Shown here: positions 1 to 6,185 of the stretch, in pieces | Position numbering within the stretch: position 1 is the stretch's first letter | Layout: every line of letters begins with the position of its first letter | Source: an uncultured Lachnospiraceae bacterium | GTDB lineage: Bacteria > Bacillota > Clostridia > Lachnospirales > Lachnospiraceae | DNA length: 6,998 bases | Direction of reading: 5' to 3' | Assembly (NCBI GenBank): GCA_910585395.1 | Contig: CAJUCK010000027.1 | Location: 23,464-30,461 of the forward strand | The notes under the pieces: model-generated | What the model was told of the DNA's origin: nothing | Seen by the model: the letters and a program-made list of their open reading frames with translations, nothing else | Database searches by the model: none | Translations under genes and position numbers: made by a program

Positions 1-56
1 AAAACCACCACAATCAGACTGTTTCTCAAAAATGCTATTATTTTCTTATCTTTCAT
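1..56 (-). CDS. N-terminal fragment of an unidentified protein with a signal peptide or membrane anchor (runs off the window)
   Basis: Only the first 18 codons are visible, reading MKDKKIIAFLRNSLIVVV, so the family cannot be named. Seen: an ATG at 56-54 sits 5 nt after a strong AGGAGG, followed by a short lysine/arginine-rich stretch (residues 2-11) and then the start of a hydrophobic run (from about residue 14). That pattern fits a signal peptide or an N-terminal transmembrane anchor with its N-terminus in the cytoplasm. The start lies 29 nt after the parC stop codon with no hairpin between them, so it is probably co-transcribed with the topoisomerase genes. The function is unknown. The reading is supported by the ribosome binding site and frame rather than by length. 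Confidence 0.6.
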   Translation of the reverse strand, partial: MKDKKIIAFLRNSLIVVV

Positions 57-60
57 ATGT

Positions 61-67
61 TCCTCCT
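61..67 (-). promoter_or_regulatory. Ribosome binding site for the left-edge gene
   Basis: On the minus strand this reads AGGAGGA, a full match to the Shine-Dalgarno core. It lies in the 29-nt gap after the parC stop codon and is well spaced from the ATG at 56-54. It is the main evidence that a new gene begins at the window edge. Confidence 0.7.
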
Positions 68-85
68 ATTTCCTGCCGTTCCCTT

Positions 86-2326
86 CTATTTCTTTACACC
101 CTTGCCGTCACGGCACGCAATTCTTAGTCTGTGCAGCATAATCTGCTTATCTTTTTCCTCAATTGTTTTTTCTTCTCTGCCCAAAAGAAATGCTGCCTTC
201 AAGCTATCCTTTGGATCTATTTTCATTCCCCGGACACCAATGGCACCCTTCTTCTTCTGAGGAACATCTGCGGCCAGAAAACGCAGAAACATACTCTTCT
301 CTGTCTGCATTACGACGGTTTCTTCTTCTGTTTCTGCCAGCAGTTCTACTGCCAGAACCGTTTCCCCCTCATTTAGTTTAGTTGCCGCTGTGATGCGCTT
401 GGAAACATCAAATTCATCCCCGGACACCACTTTAATCATACCCTGGCTGTTGACAAACAGCAGCTTCTTCCCCCGCAGCCTGTCCATGCAGTTAATATAA
501 ATGATACTCTCTTCACTGCTGTCATATTTACTGACATTATCTAAGGGAGTTCCCTTATCTCTGAATTTTCCATAGGGAAGTTCTAAAATTTTAACTGTAT
601 GGAGCTGTCCTTTATCTGTAAAAATACAAAGCTTATCCGTATTCATACAAGGAATCACATATTTATTTTCACCGTCAGCTGCCTCCTTGTTCCGCTCATA
701 AGCCGATACGTCAATCGTCTTCGCATACCCAAAACGATCCATCAGAAGCACTACAGGCATTTCTTCTAGTTTCTTTTCCTCATAAACAGCTTCTCTGGCA
801 TTCTCAATCTGTGTTTTCCTGGGCTTGCCATATTCTTTTTGAAACCTGGTAAGCTCCCTCACAATCACTTTGGCCATAGCGCTGCGGCTTCCCAAAATCT
901 CTTCATATTTTGAAATATTAGAAAGAGTCATCTCATGTTCTTTCAATAGCGCCTCAATTTCCAAACCGATAAGTTTATACAACCGCATTTCCAAAATCGC
1001 TGTCGCCTGCCGTTCCGTAAAATGAAGCTGCTCTGCATCTAGCGCAGAACCTTTATACCGGAACTTAATGTTCTCTGTATTTCCATTCATCAGACAATCT
1101 TTGGCATCTTTAATATTTTTGGCGCCCCGCAGAATTTCAATGATCAAGTCAATCACATCACACGCCTGAATGAGCCCCTCCTGAATCTCTTTCTTATCTA
1201 GTTCTTTGGCGAGCAATGTCTTATATTTTCTGGTAGCAAGCTCATACTGAAAATTTACATGATGCCGGATAACTGGCACAATCCCCATAGTCTCTGGCCT
1301 GCCGTCTGCCACCGCAAGCATGTTGACTCCAAAGGTATCTTCCAGACGAGTTTTCTTATAAAGCATATTGCAGAGATTCTCAACGTCAGCCCCCTTCTTC
1401 AAGTCCAGCACAATTCGGATTCCTTCTTTGGACGACTGGTTGGAAATATCCACAATATCCCCAGTTTTCTTAGTTTCAACCAAATTTCCAATATCCATCA
1501 GAAATTTACCGATATTGGCGCCTATCATAGTATAAGGAATCTCTGAAATTATCAGCCTTTCCTTTCCACCTTTTACCTGTTCAATTTCCACCTTGCCGCG
1601 AATCTTGATCTTTCCAGTTCCACTTTCATAAATCTTTAAAAGATCATCCTTATTTACCACAATTCCCCCAGTAGGAAAGTCTGGACCCTGGATATATTTC
1701 ATCAACTCTCTGGCAGTAATGTCTGGATTCTTCATATATGCCTTGACTCCTTCAATTACTTCAGAAAAATTATGGGGCGGGATGCTGGTCGCCATACCTA
1801 CTGCAATTCCCTCAGCTCCATTAATAAGAAGATTGGGCACTTTCACGGGAAGTACTGACGGTTCCTTTTCCGTCTCATCAAAGTTGGGAACGAAATCCAC
1901 CACGTCTTTATCTAAGTCTGCAAGATATGCTTCCTGCGTAATCTTTTCAAGACGTGCTTCTGTGTAACGCATTGCTGCTGCACCGTCACCCTCAATGGAA
2001 CCAAAATTTCCATGGCCGTCTACTAATGGCAGCCCTTTCTTAAATTCCTGGGCCATAACCACCAGCGCCTCATAGATGGAACTGTCACCATGGGGATGGT
2101 ATTTACCCATGGTATCTCCCACAATACGGGCACATTTCCGGTAAGGTCTGTCATGCCGGATTCCAAGTTCATGCATGTCATAAAGTGTTCTGCGCTGCAC
2201 CGGCTTTAATCCATCCCGGACGTCCGGCAGCGCCCTGGCAATAATGACGCTCATGGCATAGTCAATATATGATTTCTGCATCACTTCAGAATACTCTGTC
2301 CGGATGATCTGTTCATTCTGCTGCAT
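86..2326 (-). CDS. parC: Type IIA DNA topoisomerase subunit A (topoisomerase IV ParC / GyrA-like), no GyrA box
   Basis: This is the DNA cleavage and rejoining subunit of a type IIA topoisomerase, which works as an A2B2 complex with the product of the gene just upstream. The 746 residues are complete. The breakage domain contains YHPHGDSS (residues 76-83), the active-site Arg120-Tyr121 in AMRYTEARL, and the DNA-bending isoleucine at about 174 in GIAVGMATSIPPHN. A coiled-coil-rich region follows at about 360-500, then a beta-pinwheel C-terminal domain at about 515-735. The QRDR positions hold Ser82 and Glu86, the quinolone-sensitive type. Where GyrA proteins carry QRRGGKG, this one has ERNKEAADGENK (544-555), so DNA wrapping of the gyrase type is doubtful. 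The protein is also shorter than usual GyrA (above 800 residues). The start ATG has AAAGGAA (2333-2339) at good spacing and lies 45 nt after the B-subunit stop. The family is certain; ParC rather than a second GyrA is inferred. Confidence 0.93.
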   Translation of the reverse strand: MQQNEQIIRTEYSEVMQKSYIDYAMSVIIARALPDVRDGLKPVQRRTLYDMHELGIRHDRPYRKCARIVGDTMGKYHPHGDSSIYEALVVMAQEFKKGLPLVDGHGNFGSIEGDGAAAMRYTEARLEKITQEAYLADLDKDVVDFVPNFDETEKEPSVLPVKVPNLLINGAEGIAVGMATSIPPHNFSEVIEGVKAYMKNPDITARELMKYIQGPDFPTGGIVVNKDDLLKIYESGTGKIKIRGKVEIEQVKGGKERLIISEIPYTMIGANIGKFLMDIGNLVETKKTGDIVDISNQSSKEGIRIVLDLKKGADVENLCNMLYKKTRLEDTFGVNMLAVADGRPETMGIVPVIRHHVNFQYELATRKYKTLLAKELDKKEIQEGLIQACDVIDLIIEILRGAKNIKDAKDCLMNGNTENIKFRYKGSALDAEQLHFTERQATAILEMRLYKLIGLEIEALLKEHEMTLSNISKYEEILGSRSAMAKVIVRELTRFQKEYGKPRKTQIENAREAVYEEKKLEEMPVVLLMDRFGYAKTIDVSAYERNKEAADGENKYVIPCMNTDKLCIFTDKGQLHTVKILELPYGKFRDKGTPLDNVSKYDSSEESIIYINCMDRLRGKKLLFVNSQGMIKVVSGDEFDVSKRITAATKLNEGETVLAVELLAETEEETVVMQTEKSMFLRFLAADVPQKKKGAIGVRGMKIDPKDSLKAAFLLGREEKTIEEKDKQIMLHRLRIACRDGKGVKK

Positions 2327-2371
2327 GATCTATTCCTTTCTGCAAACATTCTGTCTCTATTTCAATCAAGC

Positions 2372-4294
2372 TTATACGTCTAATTCTGCATCATGAGCGT
2401 GCTCATGGATAAACACTCTTCTGGGAGGCACTTCCGTGCCCATCAGCATCTCTGTCACATCAGATGCCATCCTGGCATCTTCAATTTCTACCTGCTTTAA
2501 TATACGTGTCCTTGGATTCAGCGTAGTTTCCCAAAGCTGATCTGCATCCATTTCACCCAGTCCCTTGTAACGCTGCAGCGTAAATGCTCCTTTGTGGCGT
2601 TTCCTGTATTTCTTCAAAGCAGCGTCATCATAGAGATATTCTTCTTCCCCTCTGCTGGGAACAGCCTTATACAGTGGCGGCATAGCAATATAAATATGCC
2701 CTTCAAAAATCAGCTCTGGCATAAATCGGTAAAACAGCGTCAGCAGCAAAGTAGAAATATGAGCGCCGTCCACATCGGCATCTGCCATAATAATGATTTT
2801 ATCATATCTTAATTTGGAAATGTCAAAATCATTGCCATACCCTTCTTTAAATCCACATCCAAATGCATTGATCATAGTCTTAATCTCTGCATTCGCAAGT
2901 ACTTTGTCGATACTGGCGTTTTCTACATTTAAAATCTTTCCCCGAATAGGAAGAATTGCCTGATAATTGCGGTCTCTTGCCGTCTTGGCAGAACCTCCAG
3001 CAGAATCTCCCTCTACAATAAAGATCTCACATTTAGAAGCATCCCTGCTCTCACAATTTGCCAGTTTTCCGTTAGAATCAAATGAAAATTTCTGCTTTGT
3101 CAGAAGATTTGTCTTGGCCTTCTCTTCTGTCTTGCGAATCTTTGCCGCCTTTTCCGCACAGGCGATAACTTTTTTTAAATTATCCAGATTCTTATCAAAA
3201 TACAGCTGAATCTCTTCGCTGGTTATCTTACTGGCAGCACGTGCAGCATCCTGATTATCCAGTTTTGTCTTGGTCTGTCCTTCAAACCGCGGCTCTGGAT
3301 GCTTCACAGAAATAACAGCCGTAAGTCCGTTCCGAACATCTGCGCCTGTAAAATTAGAATCCTTTTCTTTTAAAATTCCTAATTCTCTGGCATAACTATT
3401 GATTACGGTAGTAAACACAGTCTTAAAGCCTGTTAAATGCGTTCCCCCCTCGGCATTATATATGTTATTACAAAATCCCAGCACATTTTCATGAAATTCA
3501 TTCGTGTACTGAAAGGCAGCTTCCACAATAATTCCTTCACTCTCTCCTTGAAAATATACTACGTCATGGACAACTTCTGCCTTCTTATTCAGATCCTTCA
3601 CAAAACCAATGATGCCCTCAGACTCATGAAATTCCACATGTTCTATCTGTTCTCCCCGCTTATCTTCATAGATAATCGTCAGCCTTGGATTCAGATATGC
3701 AGTCTCATGAAGGCGGCTTTTTACATCCTCTTCTTTAAAACGGGTCTTTTCAAAAATTTCCGGATCTGGCAGAAAATTAATTTTCGTCCCGCTTTTACGC
3801 GTCTTTCCGGTTACTGGAAGAAGCCCTTTTTCCAGTTCTATCACAGGATTGCCTCTTTCATAGCGGTCATGGTGAATCTTTCCCTCCAGATAAACCTCCA
3901 GATCCAGCCACACAGACAAAGCGTTTACTACAGAAGAACCTACGCCATGCAGTCCGCCGCTGGTCTTATATGCGTCATTGTCAAACTTTCCACCGGCATG
4001 GAGAGTGGTAAATACCAGACGTGCCGCAGAAACGCCCTTTTCATGCATTCCAACTGGAATCCCCCTGCCGTTATCTTCAACGGTACAAGAACCGTCTCTT
4101 TCTAAAGTTACTTTTATGGTATCACAAAATCCTGCCAGATGTTCATCCACAGAATTATCTACAATCTCATATATCAAATGGTTCAGGCCCTTACGCGATA
4201 CACTTCCTATATACATCCCAGGCCTTTTCCTTACGGCTTCCAAACCTTCCAGCACTGTGATATTTCCCGCACTGTATTCCTGATTCTCTGCCAT
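2372..4294 (-). CDS. parE: Type IIA DNA topoisomerase subunit B (topoisomerase IV ParE / GyrB-like)
   Basis: This is the ATPase and TOPRIM subunit that partners the downstream A subunit and drives strand passage in chromosome decatenation or supercoil control. The 640 residues match usual GyrB/ParE length in Firmicutes. The GHKL ATPase has Glu43 and Asn47 in YEIVDNSVDE, Asp74 in EDNGRGIP, and GGLHGVG at 113-119. The transducer has QTKTKL at 340-345 with the ATP-contacting Lys342. The TOPRIM domain has EGDSAGGSA with catalytic Glu428 and DADVDG with Asp505, Asp507 and Asp509. RYKGLGEM (575-582) marks the C-terminal part. YKTSGGLHGVG and NALSxWL look ParE-like, while RGKILNVE and QTKTKL look GyrB-like, so gyrase B remains possible. 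The usual LPGKLADC is replaced by SNGKLANC (407-414). The start ATG has AAAGGAAG upstream (4301-4308) and its own promoter at 4356-4384. Confidence 0.93.
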   Translation of the reverse strand: MAENQEYSAGNITVLEGLEAVRKRPGMYIGSVSRKGLNHLIYEIVDNSVDEHLAGFCDTIKVTLERDGSCTVEDNGRGIPVGMHEKGVSAARLVFTTLHAGGKFDNDAYKTSGGLHGVGSSVVNALSVWLDLEVYLEGKIHHDRYERGNPVIELEKGLLPVTGKTRKSGTKINFLPDPEIFEKTRFKEEDVKSRLHETAYLNPRLTIIYEDKRGEQIEHVEFHESEGIIGFVKDLNKKAEVVHDVVYFQGESEGIIVEAAFQYTNEFHENVLGFCNNIYNAEGGTHLTGFKTVFTTVINSYARELGILKEKDSNFTGADVRNGLTAVISVKHPEPRFEGQTKTKLDNQDAARAASKITSEEIQLYFDKNLDNLKKVIACAEKAAKIRKTEEKAKTNLLTKQKFSFDSNGKLANCESRDASKCEIFIVEGDSAGGSAKTARDRNYQAILPIRGKILNVENASIDKVLANAEIKTMINAFGCGFKEGYGNDFDISKLRYDKIIIMADADVDGAHISTLLLTLFYRFMPELIFEGHIYIAMPPLYKAVPSRGEEEYLYDDAALKKYRKRHKGAFTLQRYKGLGEMDADQLWETTLNPRTRILKQVEIEDARMASDVTEMLMGTEVPPRRVFIHEHAHDAELDV

Positions 4295-4355
4295 TTCAGT
4301 CTTCCTTTCATTAAGGCATAATCCGTATAAAATATATCCATACAGATGATACCAG

Positions 4356-4384
4356 ATTATAACACATAAAGATTATTCTATCAA
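4356..4384 (-). promoter_or_regulatory. Sigma-A-type promoter for parE-parC, overlapping the kinase stop codon
   Basis: The minus strand reads TTGATA (4384-4379, -35), a 17-nt spacer, then TATAAT (4361-4356, -10). TGT directly precedes the -10, giving an extended -10 element. Five of six -35 bases and all six -10 bases match the vegetative consensus. The -35 box overlaps the TGA stop of the kinase gene at 4381-4383. Transcription would start near 4349, leaving a leader of about 55 nt before the parE ATG at 4294. The 86-nt gap is the longest non-coding stretch in the window. The motif match is seen directly; activity is inferred. Confidence 0.75.
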
Positions 4385-5148
4385 ATCCGGCACAGAGCAT
4401 CACGCAGCTTCTGGCAGTCCTGATATCTGCCGGCCGGATTTTCACTGACACATTTTTTTATAATTTTTCTCAGTTTTCTGGGAAACTTTTTTCTGGGAAA
4501 TCCCTTGCTCACGCCATTGGTTTTTCCAGGATTCATCCCTGTGATAAGCTGATACATCGTCTGACCAAGTGCATAAATGTCTGTTCTTGCATCTATCATA
4601 CTCTCACTGTCAAACTGCTCTGGCGCTGCATACCCCCGTGTCCCAAAGCGCAGCTGCGTTCTTTCCTGCCCTTTCATAACTGCTCCAAAATCTATCAGTC
4701 TCAGATTTCCTCTGGGCTGCACCATAATATTGTCTGGTTTCATATCCTGATAGATAACTGGCGGCGTAGAACTGTGTAAATACCCCAGCATCAGACACAG
4801 GTCTTTTCCCCATCGCTGCACTTCCTGCCAGGGCAAAGGCCCCAGACGCCTCAGGCGTTCACCCAGCGTTTCCCCTTCAAGATATTCCATAACCAGATAA
4901 TCTGCTTCCCCCGTTTCCAAAACTTCATAAATTTCTGGAAAATATGGATATTTAAGCTGCCATACCAGTTCCGCTTCCCGCCTGGCTCTTTCATGCATCT
5001 GTCCGTTACTGGAAAACATTACTTCTTTCACTGCCCGGTTTCTCCCACTAATTCTGTCAAAAGTAAGATACACTCTGGCGCTTCCTCCCTCTCCAAGCTG
5101 TTTTCGAATCTCATAACGCTGTGCCAGCACTTGTCCTGTTTCCAGCAT
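4381..5148 (-). CDS. Stand-alone Hanks-type Ser/Thr protein kinase, cytosolic, with YQD in place of HRD
   Basis: This is a eukaryotic-like Ser/Thr kinase made of the catalytic domain alone (255 residues), with no transmembrane segment and no PASTA repeats, unlike the PrkC/PknB membrane kinases. Motifs in order are: glycine loop GEGGSARVY (19-27), ATP-anchoring Lys41 in AVKE, a probable helix-C Glu58, catalytic loop YQDMKPDN (133-140) with Asp135, Lys137 and Asn140, DFG at 153-155, GTRGYAAPEQF (169-179) with the APE motif, Asp190 of helix F, and Arg241. All residues needed for phosphotransfer are present. HRD, however, reads YQD, so the activation-loop-sensing arginine is missing. A basic stretch lies at 215-232. 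The gene follows gpsA by 26 nt with AAGGAG (5156-5161) well placed, so it probably belongs to the lipid operon. No partner phosphatase is seen in the window. The substrate is unknown. Confidence 0.9.
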   Translation of the reverse strand: MLETGQVLAQRYEIRKQLGEGGSARVYLTFDRISGRNRAVKEVMFSSNGQMHERARREAELVWQLKYPYFPEIYEVLETGEADYLVMEYLEGETLGERLRRLGPLPWQEVQRWGKDLCLMLGYLHSSTPPVIYQDMKPDNIMVQPRGNLRLIDFGAVMKGQERTQLRFGTRGYAAPEQFDSESMIDARTDIYALGQTMYQLITGMNPGKTNGVSKGFPRKKFPRKLRKIIKKCVSENPAGRYQDCQKLRDALCRI

Positions 5149-5174
5149 TCATATACTCCTTATCGTATGTCAAA

Positions 5175-6185
5175 TTATGCCCAGAGTTCCTCATGTTCTG
5201 GTTTCTTATCCCGCATCATCAGTTCATGCACTGCTTCTTTCACTGATTTATTTTGAAATAATACCTGATTAACCTGTTCAATAATAGGCATTGGTACATG
5301 ATACTTCTCAGACAATCCTATGGCTGCTTTCGCTGAATAGATTCCTTCCACTACCATGTTTACTTCCAGAACGGCCTCTTCCATGGTTCTGCCCTGCCCA
5401 ATCAGCATTCCTGCTTTACGGTTACGGCTGTGAACACTGGCGCAGGTAACAATCAAATCGCCAATTCCTGTCAGCCCGCTGAGAGTCTCATACTTCGCAC
5501 CCATGGCAAGCGCAAGCCTTCCAATCTCTGTAATTCCCCTGGTTATCAGCGCCGCTTTTGTATTGTCACCATAACCAAGACCATCTGCCATCCCTGCTGC
5601 AAGAGCAATCACATTTTTTAAAGCTCCGCCTAATTCTATGCCCAGCATATCTGAACTGGTATAAACTCGAAATACATCGTTCATAAAAATATTTTGTACA
5701 TATTCTGCTGCTTCTCTTGTTCTCGCGCCTGCCACGCAGGTTGTCGGCAGTCCTTTCCCCACCTCTTCCGCATGGCTGGGGCCGGATAATACCGCTGCTC
5801 TCGCCTGTGGAATTTCTTCTTCTATAATATCTGTCAACGTCATCAGCGTCTTCTCTTCAATTCCCTTTGCCACATTCACAATTAATTGCTGTTCCTGTAC
5901 CAGAGGTTTCATATCTGCCGCTGTACTTCTCGTATATACAGAAGGTACTGCCAGCACCAGAAGATCCCTCTCAGCAGCTGCCTTTTTGAGGTCAGCTGTC
6001 AGCTCGATTCCTTCTGCCAGTTTAACTCCCGGAAGCTTAGCCACATGTTCTCTCTTCTCTTTGAGCATCTGAATTTCTTCTTCAATGGCAGACCAAATTG
6101 TCACCTGATGCCCATTGTTATTTAAAACTACGGCAAGGGCTGTTCCCCAGCTTCCTGCCCCAATCACACTCACTTTTGCCATCAT
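5175..6185 (-). CDS. gpsA: Glycerol-3-phosphate dehydrogenase [NAD(P)+]
   Basis: This cytosolic enzyme reduces dihydroxyacetone phosphate to sn-glycerol-3-phosphate with NAD(P)H, supplying the glycerol backbone for phospholipids. The length of 336 residues is typical. The N-terminal Rossmann fold has GAGSWGTALA (9-18), and NVAKG (104-108) carries the conserved Lys107. The C-terminal domain has GGALKNVIALAAG with catalytic Lys190, GDNTKAALITRG (207-218), SGLTGIGDLIVTC (236-248) and SRNRKAG (253-259). The product feeds PlsY, encoded by the overlapping gene upstream. Two ATG codons stand in tandem. From 6185 the overlap with plsY is 4 nt (ATGA), with only 3 nt after GGAGG. From 6182 (MAKVSVIG) the spacing is 6 nt and the overlap is 1 nt. 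The second start looks at least as likely and differs by one methionine. Confidence 0.97.
   Translation of the reverse strand: MMAKVSVIGAGSWGTALAVVLNNNGHQVTIWSAIEEEIQMLKEKREHVAKLPGVKLAEGIELTADLKKAAAERDLLVLAVPSVYTRSTAADMKPLVQEQQLIVNVAKGIEEKTLMTLTDIIEEEIPQARAAVLSGPSHAEEVGKGLPTTCVAGARTREAAEYVQNIFMNDVFRVYTSSDMLGIELGGALKNVIALAAGMADGLGYGDNTKAALITRGITEIGRLALAMGAKYETLSGLTGIGDLIVTCASVHSRNRKAGMLIGQGRTMEEAVLEVNMVVEGIYSAKAAIGLSEKYHVPMPIIEQVNQVLFQNKSVKEAVHELMMRDKKPEHEELWA

Noticed and set aside
57..260. Plus-strand open frames near the left end, rich in Phe, Ser and Pro
   Set aside because: They are antisense to the 3' end of the A-subunit gene and lack a convincing ribosome binding site.
3437..4105. Plus-strand open frame of 222 codons opposite the topoisomerase B gene
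   Set aside because: It lies wholly antisense to well-conserved GHKL and transducer coding sequence, has no recognisable motif, and its composition (many aromatic residues, His and Ile) is typical of reverse-strand reading of a real gene.
4323..4345. Possible hairpin in the parE leader (CTGTAT pairing with ATACGG around an 11-nt loop)
   Set aside because: The stem has only six pairs, is AT-rich and includes a G-U pair, and no T run follows. It is too weak to call a terminator or riboswitch.
4610..4813. Minus-strand alternative frame inside the kinase gene
   Set aside because: It overlaps the conserved catalytic loop, DFG and APE codons of the kinase in another frame and encodes nothing recognisable.
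5168..5173. TTGACA on the minus strand in the gpsA-kinase gap, a possible -35 box for the kinase
   Set aside because: No acceptable -10 lies 16-18 nt downstream (the bases there are GAATGC and its neighbours), and a start there would fall inside the kinase coding region.
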